Positions 10,816 through 21,714 of a DNA stretch of 64,000 bases are shown here, piece by piece (the stretch's first letter is position 1; every line of letters begins with the position of its first letter). The notes below the pieces were generated by a model. It was given only the letters and a program-made list of their open reading frames with translations. It had not been told where the DNA came from and ran no database searches. The stretch lies in assembly GCF_027943255.1 (NCBI RefSeq), contig NC_072897.1:25172044-25236043 (forward strand), in the 5' to 3' direction. This stretch comes from Anastrepha obliqua. Taxonomy: Eukaryota; Arthropoda; Insecta; Diptera; Tephritidae. Made by a program: the position numbers and the translations under genes.

Positions 10816-12072
10816 TCATGTACAGCTGAGCGATAGAAACACGTGGATGTGTAAGTACTCTGTTCTTAACTGGAATCGGTACCAATACATATCCGGTTTT
10901 CCGAGGATCTTGCTATAGTATATGATCACTTTTTCTTTCTCATTCATGATTTGTGGCAGTGCTCCTCTTATTACGTATGCGCTAGTATCTGTATCACGAC
11001 GAACGCTCTTTTCTCCTGCGACGGGATACGCTAACATAGGCGCAGAAACGCTTCCTCTTGTTCTTTGTGTCACATAAAAGGGCAATTCTTCTTAGTGAGA
11101 TTGCGGAGCCTTTGGAAAACATTTCCGAATTCTTCAGCAAAACGACGGTATAACGTGCACAGTCCAAGGAAACTTTGCACTTCGTGCACTCACTTTTCTG
11201 AGTCGTGGACAATCTTTTACTGCTTTATTTTCTCCTTGTCTGTCTCGTCTCCTTCGCCTGATGGCTATAGGTGACTTCAATCTTAAACAAGGTATACTTT
11301 TTCAGGTTTTCAAGATGGTCGCTAAAATTTTAACACCCAATAACGACTTCCCGTATAGTCCCCTCAACATATACTCCAGCAGTCCTCTTTTCTTTTTAAC
11401 TATATTAACATAGCGGGTGAGTTCCATGGGCTTTGTGATAGCTCAACAACTCAATAGTTCTTTTTGCTTGTTGGAGTTCTTCGGTTTACTCTTAAGGTCT
11501 GTCCCAGTTTGCTATGGCTTCTACAGCCTGGGATTTTCCAATCACAGCTCCTTTATCCAGAATAACTGGCGACTTGAAATCATTGGGTATCTTTACTCGA
11601 ACGTGTATTTTCCCCGTCTTCACTAGTGTTCCTCCCACGATTATATTCTCCCTCTCCACAGTGGCTTCTATGACCCAAACCTCTCTTATCCATAGCCTCC
11701 TTCCACATTTGTCCATATGACCTTTTCAGATTTTCGCGGAATCCGTTGACGTTGACTTAGAGTTACCTTTCTGGATTCTACACTTGGCTCATACCTGGAG
11801 CTCAGGAATGTCTCCATGCTCTGGCACTACAGAACCCTTTAACCCAAATCAAATATAAAACCGTAGAACAGCATGAAATTTGCGTCAATTATTACTTCAT
11901 CCATGGTCTCAGCCAGTAAAAATGTGTGAACAACTGACAAAGCTCGAATAACAACCCCGCAAACTACTTTTCCGGAAATCATAGCTTCTCCCTGTAGTTG
12001 TCTGAAGCCTGTAGCCCTGTAGCCAACCAATGGTTTCACACAACCGTTTAGCAAGTCTGACCAGGTACGCAC
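10816..12072 (-). pseudogene. Ty3/gypsy retrotransposon pol remnant
   Basis: Read on the minus strand, the order is that of a Ty3/gypsy pol. At 11839-12072 a protease-like region has the ATG and VIIDANFM(L) segments but no clear DTG. The protease-RT linker is at 11492-11716. The RT C-terminus is in mixed frames, with LGLCTLYRRF near 11150. The RNase H start is at 10816-11085, reading PMLAYPV...DTDTSAYVIRG and VIIYYSKIL. Frameshifts and stops separate the parts, and the integrase and LTRs are not found. The lineage within Ty3/gypsy cannot be fixed from this. Confidence 0.65.
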
Positions 12073-13385
12073 CTGGGATCGATCTTATGTAATTCCCTTA
12101 TGACCACGACATTCATCTTTTCCACGAAATCATCCGGAACATTTGTTGCCTGTGGTCACTTCTGTAACGTCTCTCTATATCTGCCACCAGACTGTCATAG
12201 TTACCCCATCAGCTTCTGGAACTGCCTGTAGTACTTCGGCGTCGGAGCCCTTAAATAGTACTCAAGTGGCTTGTTGTTGGTGTTGTTTCAAACTGGAGCT
12301 TTATGATAATGAATGGTACAGCGCCATCAAAGGATGGAGCCTTTACTTAGGGACCACTAATTAAAATATTTGGGCGATTAAATTATAGATCACAGAGACA
12401 ACATTTCACGTGCAACGTTATGTGTTTCTTTTGTGCTTCCAACAGTGTAATACTTATTTCCTGCTTTCCCAGCTGCACATTTGCTGTGACGACACTTCCA
12501 CTGAGATTTGTGACATCTGCGATGACATTTCCGATGATATTTCATCATTACATTCATGTCTATACCTGCCAATGATCTTGATGGCTCTGCCCTCTCTCTC
12601 TTTCCCTTTAGTCGATGATTCCTCAGCTTCTATCTGAAACACATATTCTACCTCCATAGTCTCGTGCAGTCGTACGTGAAACTCTGCATTGTTTCCTGAA
12701 GTTTATAACTAACTACTTCCTAATCTGCGGAATCTTCAGTTCATTCAACTTTGCCACTTTTAGAATCTTGTTTCATGAGACTTTATTCAACAACCCTACT
12801 TCGGACAACAAATGTTACATTTTTTCCAATAAAGCATTTTTCTACATACCCCCCGCTTTCAATTATTGGATTGCTCAATAAAAGTCATAAACTATTGTAA
12901 TAACACAACTTGCTTGCTTTGTTTAATTTCAATGCTGAACCACTAATTTACATTTACACGTTCGCACGATCAACTTAAGACTGATTAGACAAGTAATATG
13001 ATTGGTGCTTGCACCCTTTTTGGCTGTTTGGGACCTAAAGTTTTAAGCAAACCCTGAGAAGCTTTTTTGTAGCAGAAGTTTGACATTACCTGCCGAGGGG
13101 CGACCGCTATTAGAAAAACTAATTAATATCATGCTTCTGGCTCAACAACTAAGGGAGTTTCTAAATATGGCAACTCGTATGTTGTGACATACTTCATTTT
13201 TGGTATCTGGCATTCATGGTTTTGTTCTAGTATCTCTATCGTACTATTCCGGATTTGCCATAGTATTTTATATGAACACTTTTGACCCGAACAATTTTTA
13301 TAAAATCCACATTTCTTTTAATGTCCTGTTCATCCATCTCATTCCCACAAATATCTTCCTCCATTCTTTCCAATTTCGAATTGTT
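12073..13385. other. Mostly unassigned stretch between gypsy and RTE remnants
   Basis: The minus strand at 12390-12657 has cysteine/histidine-rich and charged short ORFs that could be decayed gag, but I cannot support that. A SINE body fragment lies at about 13080-13125. The remainder is AT-rich with nothing recognisable. Confidence 0.4.
13080..13125 (-). repeat. SINE body fragment
   Basis: The segment containing TGCCGAGGGGCGACCGCTAT followed by TAGAAAAA matches the internal body of the SINE copies at 50619-50956 and 56368-56682. Only about 45 bases remain. Confidence 0.6.
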
Positions 13386-15518
13386 TCGAATACTCAGTTA
13401 CCTATTTAGTCTAAAGTAGCACTTGCTTGCAAGAGAGATTCTTCGTTTGATTTCCAAGCTGACATTGTTATCGGTGTTAATGTTAGTTCCTAAGTATACG
13501 AAGTCTTTTACGACCTCGAAATCATAACTGCCAACAGTGACGTGGGTGACGACACGTGAGTGTGTCGACTGTTTGTTTTATGACAGGAGGTACTTCGTTT
13601 TGTCCACCAGACCCATTTGCTTTGCCTCTTCATCCAGTTTGGAGAAGACAGAACTAACAGCACGGTTGTTAAGGCCAATGATGTCAATATCATCGTCATA
13701 CGCCAACAATTGTACGCTCTTATAAGATAGTGTGCCTGAGTGATTAAGTTCTACGGCTCGGACGATCTTTTCAAGCATTATATTAAAGAAGGCACCCCCC
13801 CTGAAACCTCTTTTGGTATCAAACGGCTCGGAGAGTTCTTTCCCAATTTTGACGACGCTGTTGGTATTGAGCAACGTCATTTTGGATAGCCGTATTAGTT
13901 TTGCGGGTATACCAAATTCAGACATCGCGGCATATAGGCAACCCATTTTCATACTGTCCAATGCAGCTTTAAAATCGACAAAAAGATGATGTAGGTCGAT
14001 ACTTTTTCATGGGTCTTTTCCAAGACTTGTTTTGTTTTAAATATTTGATCGATTGTGGATTTTCCGTGCTTACATCCACATTGATAAGGTCCAATCAATT
14101 GGTTGACGGTGGGCTTCAGCCTTTTACACACTACGCTCGATAAATTCTATCTGCGATATTTAGAAGACTAATCCCACTACAATTGGCACAGATTGCAGTA
14201 TCACCCCTCTTATGAATAGGGTAGAGCACACTTAAATTCCAATATGCAGGCGTGCTTTCATCGGACCATATTTTGCATAGTAGCTGATGCATGCACCTTT
14301 CCAGCTCCTCGTCACCATCCTTGAATAGCTCAGCCGGCAGTCCGTCAACTTCCACTCTTTGTTTTTCTTTAGACGCGTTATTGCTATTCTCACCTCGTCA
14401 TGGTCGGGTAGCGGAACGGCATTCCCGTCGTCATCCCGTCGATTATTTAGTAGGTTCAAGAAGTGTTCCTTCCATAATTTAAACACGTGCTGGATGTTAG
14501 TTAGCAGATCGCAGTCTCTGTTCATACAGGAAAACACCCCGGTCTTCAAACCTTCTGTAAGTCGCCGAACTGTCTGGTAGAAGCATCCCAAGTTCCTCGC
14601 ACTCACGTTTTTAGGTCTCTCGTTTCTTCCTTATGACAATACGTCTCTCTTTCTTTTTTAGCTCCCGGTAGCGATCCAACATGGGTTGCGTTGCGACCGA
14701 TCGCAGCACGGCTCTATTGGCAACATCTTTTCTTTGCGTGGCAGCATGACTTTTGTCATCGTACTCTCTAGTAGTGAGAGTGGAGTACTAAATCTTCTAT
14801 CTATCTGTTGCGATTGCAGCTTTCCGCTGTCGTACAATCTTCGGGGGGTTAGATGTACGTTTTTTGCTGCACAGAGGCATGTACGTATTTTGCCTGCAGC
14901 AAGATGTCGATGTTGGGCCATTGGATCGTACGTACATCTAAAACACTAGAAGCATGTTTTCCATCTATCCAAAGTTCCCGGCGCTCATATAAGGAATCTC
15001 GCAATTGAGCGAGAGGTTAAAGAATATCGCTTTAATACGGATTATTGCGAGACGCTCGTCCACCGGAGTGAAAGTTAGTACATGACGACGAAGTCTCTCT
15101 CCCACAATACATTCAACTCCGAATTTGCGCTCCTTTACAAGGCAGCTGTCATATACGTCGCATCTCTTGAAGGGCACTGATGTCAGCCTTTGGTCTGACG
15201 AGGATATCAACTAGCCCGGCAGAGGCAAATCGTAATCCCTAGTTCGTTAGCAGGGTCGCCATAAGAGTAAGCAGTTCTTATCGATTGCTTTGTTTTGTTT
15301 TTATTGGGTGGGATTTTGGCGTGTCGGGATTTCTTCGCCTCCTCACATTAGCTCGCTCTCAAAGGGATATTCGGGAGCTACTCAAGGAATACTTGGGCGA
15401 AGCTGAGGCCGTATGCAGAATAATCGTCCTGTCCACTCCCAAGTGAATGGCAATCAGGGCCTTTTCCGGCTTACGTGGACTTCCGTGTGTAGAAGTTTTT
15501 AAACATAGAACCATCCTT
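13386..15518 (-). mobile_element. RTE-clade LINE, copy 4 (degenerate)
   Basis: The RT palm at 13578-13961 is the best preserved of the family here. It shows LIRLSKMTLLNTN, RGFRGGAFFN and LLAYDDDIDIIGLN, where YADD is changed to YDDD. Upstream pieces are 13949-14131 (YQCGCKHGKSTIDQIF), 14131-14355 and 14232-14606 (fingers and linker), 14658-14921 and 14965-15210 (endonuclease fragments), then the 5' leader to about 15518, which matches copy 1 up to GAACCATCCT. The 3' UTR and tail are missing (truncation near 13386). Several internal deletions shorten the endonuclease. This copy shows what copy 1 lost around its catalytic box. Confidence 0.8.
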
Positions 15519-16329
15519 AAACGTAATCGGCTTTAACTTATTCTGCGTTGTTTAACAATTTTCTTCTTTTTTGTTTTTTTTTTGTTACTCACATTTTGTG
15601 CTACATTAAAAAAAATCCAATATTTTATGTATCTTATTTATTTATAATTTATTTTTCGTGTTGATTACTATATTATTATATTAATTGATTACTTTTGTAT
15701 TTAAATTTTGAATAATTTTATATAAATATCAATCTTTGCATTTTTCGCTTATTTAGCCTTTTCACTGTTCCTGTTCTTAAATCGTTCTGCGAAATAATAC
15801 CTAACCTAATAACTTGTGCGCACACTTCATCTGAGATAGTATTTAAAATATATAAAAATTAAAACAGAAATATAAAAAAGCTTTATTCAACCATACAACT
15901 AATATAGTAAAAGAACGAAACACACAATATTACACATTTCGTCCAAAGGAAGAAAAGGGATTTAAGTTATACCACGAAATATACATCGCTCTACAGATGA
16001 GAATGACATTATATCTGAGCTCGCTGAATACGGGCATATAGTTACTAACATACACAACATTTTTAAAAATGGTACAAAAAACCTCTTTCTATCTTCCCTG
16101 TGGAGCTTAATGCAAAATTTTTTTTTTATTATTCCTACATTAATCATACAGCTGTGATACTGACATCTAGTACATTTTGTAACAATTAGTTAGGAAAATT
16201 ATTAAATATATTTCATCATGGCCAGTGCCAAGACGAATACAGCAATTACATTTTAGGAGAAGAATTACATTTTATATAGAACAGTTATTTTAGCATACGA
16301 GAATTAATATTTAATTTAATAGGTCAATT
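15519..16329. other. AT-rich unassigned spacer
   Basis: Very AT-rich sequence with homopolymer runs and no recognisable coding or RNA signal. The 3' end of the Jockey element probably lies near its right edge, but I could not identify its poly(A) end or target duplication. Confidence 0.5.
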
Positions 16330-16562
16330 GGTCGGTTTCTCTTCAGACGTCGTAAAGTTCTTCTTTCAAGTTGTGAGAGTGTATTGACGTCTCTATTTTT
16401 GTGCTGGTTTATTTCGTTAAAATACCTTGTTGATATCGCTTTTAAATATTTCTTCGTCGATTAATGGTATATTGAACGTAGTATGGATGTCATCATTTTT
16501 TGTGTACCTGACGGACATTGTTATTATACGTAAGATTTTTGATTGTTGTCGCTGTACTTTGT

Positions 16563-17620
16563 TTATGTGAGTTCTTTTTGCAGTTCCCCACACTTGAAGT
16601 CCGTAGGTCCAGATTGGTTTAATGATCGCCTTGTAATGCCTAAAAGTTTGTTGGAAATATTGAGCTTAGAATTTCTGCCTATTAGCCAATGCAATTGTCG
16701 AAATTTTTCCATTATTTGTTTTATTTTCTTTTTGATATGATCTTTCCAAGTTAGTTTTGAGTCCAGATGGATTCCAAGATATTTTGCAGATGTTTCAATT
16801 TGTATATTTTTATTGTTGAGCTTAATCGGCATAGCAGCAATCTCTGTTCTTGCCGTACATATTACTTGTACAGATTTGTCCTCGTTTACTTTGAAACTCC
16901 ATTTGTCAAACCACTTCTTTACATTGTTGGTGTACATCTGTAATTTTGTTGTTGCGGTTGAGAGGTTTTTGTCAGATGACAATAAAATTGTGTCGTCTGC
17001 GAATTTTGCTATAGTAGAATTAGTTTTGTCTGGGAGTGGTATGTCAGAGGTAAATAAGACATATAACAGTGGTCCTAGAACGCTGCCTTGAGGAACTCCT
17101 GCTGTTATGGGATGTATATGAGAGTATTTGTCATTGTATTTAATGTAGAAGCATCGGTCAGTAAGGTAGCTCTTGATATTAAATAATAGTCGAGTGGTAA
17201 TATTGTCCTAATTTTATGCAAGAGGCCTTTGTGCCAAACTTTGTTAAAAGCTTTTGCGACGTCCAAAAATACAGCAACGCAGTATCGTTTATTTTCCATG
17301 TCTGAAATTATTTTTTGTGTAACTCGATGTATTTGTTGGATATTTGAGTGTTTTTTTCAAAAACCGAATTGATGATTTGGAATGATGTTTTTCGTGTCAA
17401 GTATTGGGGTAATTCTGTCATGTAAAAGTTTTTCTGCAATTTTAGATATAGTCGGAAGTAGGCTTATAGGTCGAAATGAAGTTAAAGCTGTTGGGTTTTT
17501 GCCCGGTTTTGGTAGCGCAATGATTTCTGCAACTTTCCATACTCTTGGGAAGTATTGTAAGCGAAACATTGCATTAAATACGTTTCTAAGAAATAGGTAA
17601 GCCTCAATTGGTACCTCCGT
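16563..17620 (-). pseudogene. Jockey ORF2 reverse transcriptase, C-terminal half
   Basis: Minus-strand pieces give, in order, the fingers FRPISLLPTISKIAEKLL (17357-17569), palm motif A FLDVAKAFNKVWHKGL (17105-17299), the active-site box FADD (about 16992-17003) and the thumb with SAKYLGIHLDSKLTWKDHI (16563-16982). The motif set is that of the Jockey clade. The catalytic aspartates are still encoded, but stops and frameshifts separate the blocks. Upstream the frame is cut by the LOA insertion. Confidence 0.85.
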
Positions 17621-17632
17621 AAGTGCTTTGCC
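17621..17632. repeat. 12-bp target site duplication, left (LOA)
   Basis: AAGTGCTTTGCC is repeated exactly at 21703-21714. Both copies encode the same Jockey residues in the GKAL segment, which marks the duplication made when the LOA element integrated. Confidence 0.95.
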
Positions 17633-17647
17633 ATGGGGACCACTCGC

Positions 17648-17941
17648 TTCGCAGTCTACAGCGAGGAGAGTGTACCCCTCAGGAAGGCCATCTGCTAGAT
17701 TCCGGATCCAAACCTGTCTACGGCGGATGTCCTATCCTGTCTACGTGCCCAGAATCCGGGCATCAACACGAGGCTTTGGCGAGTCGTCTCGTACACCAAG
17801 AGTAAAAACCGGGACGGAAAGGAAGGGGCTACTCTTGTGGTGCGAGTGGACGAGGCCAGTGTTGATGTCATGGGCTCACGGTACGGGAACCGTCGGAGTC
17901 TCTTCTTTGGGACGGCCAGCTTCCATGTCTTTCCCAAATGA
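17648..17941 (+). pseudogene. LOA ORF1, C-terminal end
   Basis: One frame runs from FAVYSEESVPLRKAIC through LSTADVLSCLRAQNPGIN to a terminal FHVFPK. This resembles the conserved C-terminal domain of ORF1 proteins in LOA-type and related LINEs (a DUF4780-like domain; the name is from memory). There is one in-frame TAG after AIC, where the copy at 53168-54715 reads TGG. The last codons overlap the ORF2 start as ATGA: the ORF1 stop at 17939-17941 shares bases with the ORF2 ATG at 17938, an arrangement compatible with termination-reinitiation. Confidence 0.75.
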
Positions 17942-18804
17942 TTGACTCGGACGATTCCTGTAGCTATCCTCCCTTGACGGTGACGCAAATTAACTTGCAG
18001 CGTTCCAAAGCCGCTACTGCACTACTAAGTAGAAAGCTTTCCCAGCTGCACACATTACCCCACATAACAGCAGTGCAAGAGCCCTGGGTCTTTACGGGCC
18101 GTCTCTGTGGCTTAAGTGCGCTGAAAGGGGCCACGTTACTATATGACAGGAGTTCTAGCAGACCTAGGACCGGTCTTATAGTATCATCCCATCTCACTGT
18201 GACGGGTCTTGAGCAATTCTGTTGCCAAGACCTGGTAGCGGCTGAGGTGTGTTATAGAGGTAGACGCGGATGGTCGAAGTTTGTGATTGCATCTGCTTAC
18301 TTTCCTTACGATGCTCTAGAAGGGCCACCACCCGGGAAGGCCACTAGTCTCGTGAGGTTCTGTGAGCGGCGCAGTCTGGGCCTCATCCTATGTTGCGATG
18401 CTAATGCCCAGCATACAATCTGGGGCAGCAGCAAGTGCAATGGACGGGGCTCTCGACTATTCGAATTTATCGCGTTCTCCTGCCTAGACATACAAAACAA
18501 GGGCTCACAGCCAACGTTCGTAACGGCTAGAAGACAGGAGGTGATTGATCTAACCCTATCAAACTCAAAACTTGGGTGGTCAATCAAGAACTGGAGAGTC
18601 CTTGCCGAAGATTCGTGCTCGGACCACAGGTACATTGAGTTTCAGTGTGGCGAGGAGGCACAAATGCCATTGCCCTCTAGAAACCCAAGAAAAACAGACT
18701 GGCAGAAGTTTAGGGAGGCGTTGCGGGACCTTGACGTTGCGCCACCAAGACTTCGAAAAGAACAGGCCATTGAGGCGCTGTTGAGAAACTCAACGCTGCC
18801 CTAA
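17938..18804 (+). CDS. LOA ORF2 endonuclease domain
   Basis: An open 288-residue frame with the APE-like endonuclease of LINEs, which nicks the target DNA. Motifs in order are TVTQINLQRSK, VQEPWV, ASAYFP, CCDANAQHTIWGSS (catalytic D and N), then EVIDLTLSN and CSDHRYIEF. It ends at a stop at 18804 through a one-base loss in 18765-18790. The related copy near 54230 has one base more at this point and stays in frame with the downstream RT. ORF2 was therefore a single protein of about 1,200 residues now split in two. The start is the ATG overlapping the ORF1 stop. Confidence 0.85.
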   Translation: MIDSDDSCSYPPLTVTQINLQRSKAATALLSRKLSQLHTLPHITAVQEPWVFTGRLCGLSALKGATLLYDRSSSRPRTGLIVSSHLTVTGLEQFCCQDLVAAEVCYRGRRGWSKFVIASAYFPYDALEGPPPGKATSLVRFCERRSLGLILCCDANAQHTIWGSSKCNGRGSRLFEFIAFSCLDIQNKGSQPTFVTARRQEVIDLTLSNSKLGWSIKNWRVLAEDSCSDHRYIEFQCGEEAQMPLPSRNPRKTDWQKFREALRDLDVAPPRLRKEQAIEALLRNSTLP

Positions 18805-18884
18805 CCGACTGTTTTGATTCAGCCTGTCTAATTCGACCTCTCCCGAGCCGGACTCCCGTTCCGTGGTGGAACCGAGAGCTCCAG

Positions 18885-21626
18885 ATGTTGAGGCTTGAGT
18901 CGAGAAAACTTCTAAACCGGGCCCTCAAGACTAACCTTGCAGAGGACTGGGAGCGATACCGTGATGTTCAGAAGAACTACAAGAGGCTTATTCGGGAATC
19001 GAAAAAAGCCTCATTTAGGGAATTCTGCAGCGGTATTGAATCTCTGAGTGACACGGCGAAATTGGTTAGGATCCTGAAAAGGGACCCAACGGCAAAGCTG
19101 GGGTCACTCAGGAAATCTGATGGCTCCTTCACGGAGCGGAAAAGTGAGACACTCAGCTTGCTGATGGAGTCTCACTTTCCTGGTAATCAGATAAGCATCA
19201 GCCGGCAACAGCCCTTATTGATAGAGGCAGTTGTCAGAGCTGCTACACCTTCTCGGCATGACTGGTTCGTTGCCAGATCTGTGGTGAATGAGGCCGCCAT
19301 TCGATTTGCCATCAAATCTTTTGGCGACCACAAGTCGCCCGGGCCATATGGCATATTTCCTGCCATGCTGAAGGAGGGTGCAGAGTTCGTGACAGCAGCC
19401 CTGAAGAAAATCTTCTCGGCATGCCTGGCACTGGCTTACATACCACGCTCTTGGAGGATGGTGAGGGTCGCTTTCATCCCAAAGGTTGGAAAAGACGACT
19501 ACACCAGCCCCAAAAGCTTTAGACCAATCAGCATGACCTCTTTCATGCTGAAAAGTCTCGAACGACTGGTGGAACTGCGCATACGTCAGAAGTCGCTGAA
19601 GGCTCACCCTCTGTCTCTATTTCAGCATGCCTACCAGAGTGGAAAATCCTGCGAGTCGGCACTGCAAAACCTTGTTGCTAGGGTAGAGCTGGCCATCGAC
19701 AGGAGGGACTACGCTATGGGTATCTTTTTAGACATAGAGGGGGCGTTTGATAATGCCACTTTTGATAGTATGTGTAACTCTGCTAGTAGGCACGGCGTAG
19801 ACCGGGTGCTAGTAAATTGGATTCGTTCGATGCTGGCCCAAAGAATCGTTTCGGTGCGAGCAGAGGAAGATCTGCTTGTGTCATCTGGGGTTAACAGAGG
19901 CTGCCCCCAAGGCGGTGTGCTGTCTCCATTGCTCTGGTGCATGGTAATCGATCCTCTGCTCACCACCTTAAACGATTCGGGAGTCTACGCACAAGCATAT
20001 GCGGACGATGTTGCTTGTTTGGTAACAGGCTCTTCGCTTATGAACATCTGCAGGAAAGTGCAGAAAACTCTGGATCGGATTGACACTTGGTGCTGTGCGA
20101 ACGGGCTGTTGGCAAATCCCGCCAAGACTGGTATTGTCCTCTTTACCAGAAGGAGGAAGCTTGACGGACTCGTTCTGCCAAGGCTAAAAAGAGTCACAAT
20201 CCAGCTATCCAAGGAAATTAAATATCTAGGAGTAATCCTCGATAGTAAGCTCCTATGGAAATCACACGTTGAGACAAAGGCATCCAAAGCGCTGACAGCT
20301 TTCTGGCAGTGCAAAGGTGTCTTTGGGAAAACGTGGGGTCTCTCTCCTAGCAAGGTCCTATGGATCTACACGGCTATGATAAGACCCATTATCACCTATG
20401 CATCAGTGGTCTGGATGAGTAGACTATCCCTAGTGGGAGTCAGGAGGACCTTATCGAGACTACAACGCACTGTGGCCATCTGTTGTACCGGAGCTTTTGC
20501 GACTACTTCAGGCCCGGCACTAGATGCTCTGATTGGTTTACCACCACTTGATGCTTTCATCCGAGGAGAGGCCCTGAAGGCCATCTGCAGGCTGAAACAC
20601 AGTGGGAACTGGTACGGCCCTTGTCCGGCATTGGAACATAGAGAAGGCATGGACATCGATCCAACGATTCTCTCCATGTCCCTTGACTCAATGCCATCAA
20701 GAGTCGTACTTGAAAAGAGATACAGTGTAGTGTTACCAGAGGCTCAGTTGTGGGGAGACTCAGAAAATGAGCCCGGTAAACACTGTTTTCGCATTTTTAC
20801 GGATGGCTCCAGGACCGAGCATGGCTCTGGCTCTGGGGTCTACGTGGAATCCAGCGCGACAAAACTGCACTTTGCTCTTACAATGCATGCATCTGTGTTT
20901 CAAGCGGAGGTGTATGCAGTTCAAGAAGCGATGAACTTTGTTGTGGAAAAACGATGGAGAGGCAGATCCATATGTGTCTGCAGCGACAGCCAAGCAGCGC
21001 TTATGGCCTTAGACAGCCCTCAAACCACATCAGGGGTAGTGAAGTCCTGTAAATTCAGGCTGAACTATGTCGGCAGACATAATAGCCTGATGCTAACATG
21101 GGTCCCGGGACACGTGGGTATCGCGGGTAACGAGACCTCTGACTCCTTAGCTAAGATGGGCTCTGAAGCCAACTTCTTTGGCCCAGAGCCCGCTTTGCCA
21201 CTCCCCTCTGCGGCCATCACGGCCACTGTTAGCAAATGGGTAACTACTACCCACAAGCGAGCTTGGCAGGCTGAGAAAGGCTGCAGATGGACAAAACTGA
21301 TGTTACCTGTCATGTCCGATCGACTGTCGCAAACCCTTCTGTCATTAAGCAGAGGGGAGTGCAGACGGCTGGTTGGACTAATGACGGGCCACTTTCTGTG
21401 GGCAAAGCACATGGAAAGGTTGGGCATCTCAGACAGTGTACTCTGCCCAGCTTGTGAAGAGGAGGATGAGACGGCGGACCACTTCCTGTGTGTCTGCCCC
21501 GACTTCGCCCGAATCAGGTTTGAGGTCTTTGGCACTGACGTGTTAAGAAGCGACCATCTTGGCTCCTTGGCACCACAAGATCTACTCAGATTTCTTCGGA
21601 GATCGGGTAGATTTAAAGAAAATTAA
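18885..21626 (+). CDS. LOA ORF2 reverse transcriptase and RNase H
   Basis: A 913-residue open frame and the best preserved coding region of the window. It copies element RNA at the nicked target and degrades the RNA strand. The fingers region has DHKSPGPYGIFPAMLK (about residue 145) and FRPISMTSFMLKSLERLV. Palm motif A is FLDIEGAFDNATFDSM, followed by GCPQGGVLSPLLW and AYADD (Tyr at about 372). The thumb has KYLGVILDSKLLWKSH. RNase H begins near 637 with IFTDGS and continues with FQAEVYA, CSDSQAAL and WVPGHVGIAGNE, so its D-E-D-D residues are visible. A C-terminal Cys/His motif (CPAC...DHFLCVCP) lies near 855-875. The frame is open upstream of the chosen ATG, because the domain is really fused to the endonuclease. 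Confidence 0.93.
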   Translation: MLRLESRKLLNRALKTNLAEDWERYRDVQKNYKRLIRESKKASFREFCSGIESLSDTAKLVRILKRDPTAKLGSLRKSDGSFTERKSETLSLLMESHFPGNQISISRQQPLLIEAVVRAATPSRHDWFVARSVVNEAAIRFAIKSFGDHKSPGPYGIFPAMLKEGAEFVTAALKKIFSACLALAYIPRSWRMVRVAFIPKVGKDDYTSPKSFRPISMTSFMLKSLERLVELRIRQKSLKAHPLSLFQHAYQSGKSCESALQNLVARVELAIDRRDYAMGIFLDIEGAFDNATFDSMCNSASRHGVDRVLVNWIRSMLAQRIVSVRAEEDLLVSSGVNRGCPQGGVLSPLLWCMVIDPLLTTLNDSGVYAQAYADDVACLVTGSSLMNICRKVQKTLDRIDTWCCANGLLANPAKTGIVLFTRRRKLDGLVLPRLKRVTIQLSKEIKYLGVILDSKLLWKSHVETKASKALTAFWQCKGVFGKTWGLSPSKVLWIYTAMIRPIITYASVVWMSRLSLVGVRRTLSRLQRTVAICCTGAFATTSGPALDALIGLPPLDAFIRGEALKAICRLKHSGNWYGPCPALEHREGMDIDPTILSMSLDSMPSRVVLEKRYSVVLPEAQLWGDSENEPGKHCFRIFTDGSRTEHGSGSGVYVESSATKLHFALTMHASVFQAEVYAVQEAMNFVVEKRWRGRSICVCSDSQAALMALDSPQTTSGVVKSCKFRLNYVGRHNSLMLTWVPGHVGIAGNETSDSLAKMGSEANFFGPEPALPLPSAAITATVSKWVTTTHKRAWQAEKGCRWTKLMLPVMSDRLSQTLLSLSRGECRRLVGLMTGHFLWAKHMERLGISDSVLCPACEEEDETADHFLCVCPDFARIRFEVFGTDVLRSDHLGSLAPQDLLRFLRRSGRFKEN

Positions 21627-21702
21627 AAGGGAATCCAAGTGTAGTACAATGGACTCAATTAATGTCTGAGTGCTGCACTTGCTAGTTGTCCCGACAAAAA
21701 AA

Positions 21703-21714
21703 AAGTGCTTTGCC
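21703..21714. repeat. 12-bp target site duplication, right (LOA)
   Basis: Exact repeat of 17621-17632 directly after the A-rich tail of the LOA element. Confidence 0.95.

Larger units (their letters stand above)
17633..21702 (+). mobile_element. LOA-clade LINE, 5'-truncated, inserted in Jockey
   Basis: A 4.07-kb plus-strand element bounded by exact 12-bp duplications. It starts inside the end of ORF1, so it is 5'-truncated, a common outcome of LINE integration. It then has the ORF2 endonuclease (17938-18804), RT with RNase H (18885-21626) and a short 3' UTR ending in an A-rich run at 21696-21702. RNase H after RT together with this ORF1 type points to the LOA clade (relatives: LOA, bilbo, Trim). 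GC content is clearly higher than in the surrounding Jockey sequence. Confidence 0.92.

Noticed and set aside
12390..12657. Cys/His-rich short ORFs as gag zinc knuckles
   Set aside because: The spacing does not fit CX2CX4HX4C in any frame, and no neighbouring gag sequence supports it.
16100..16145. T-rich run as the poly(A) end of the Jockey element
   Set aside because: It lies about 200 bp beyond the last Jockey-like sequence, and no target duplication pairs it with the 5' end near 30170.
19215..21535. Series of minus-strand ORFs of 80-156 residues
   Set aside because: They are shadows of the 913-residue LOA RT/RNase H frame on the plus strand.
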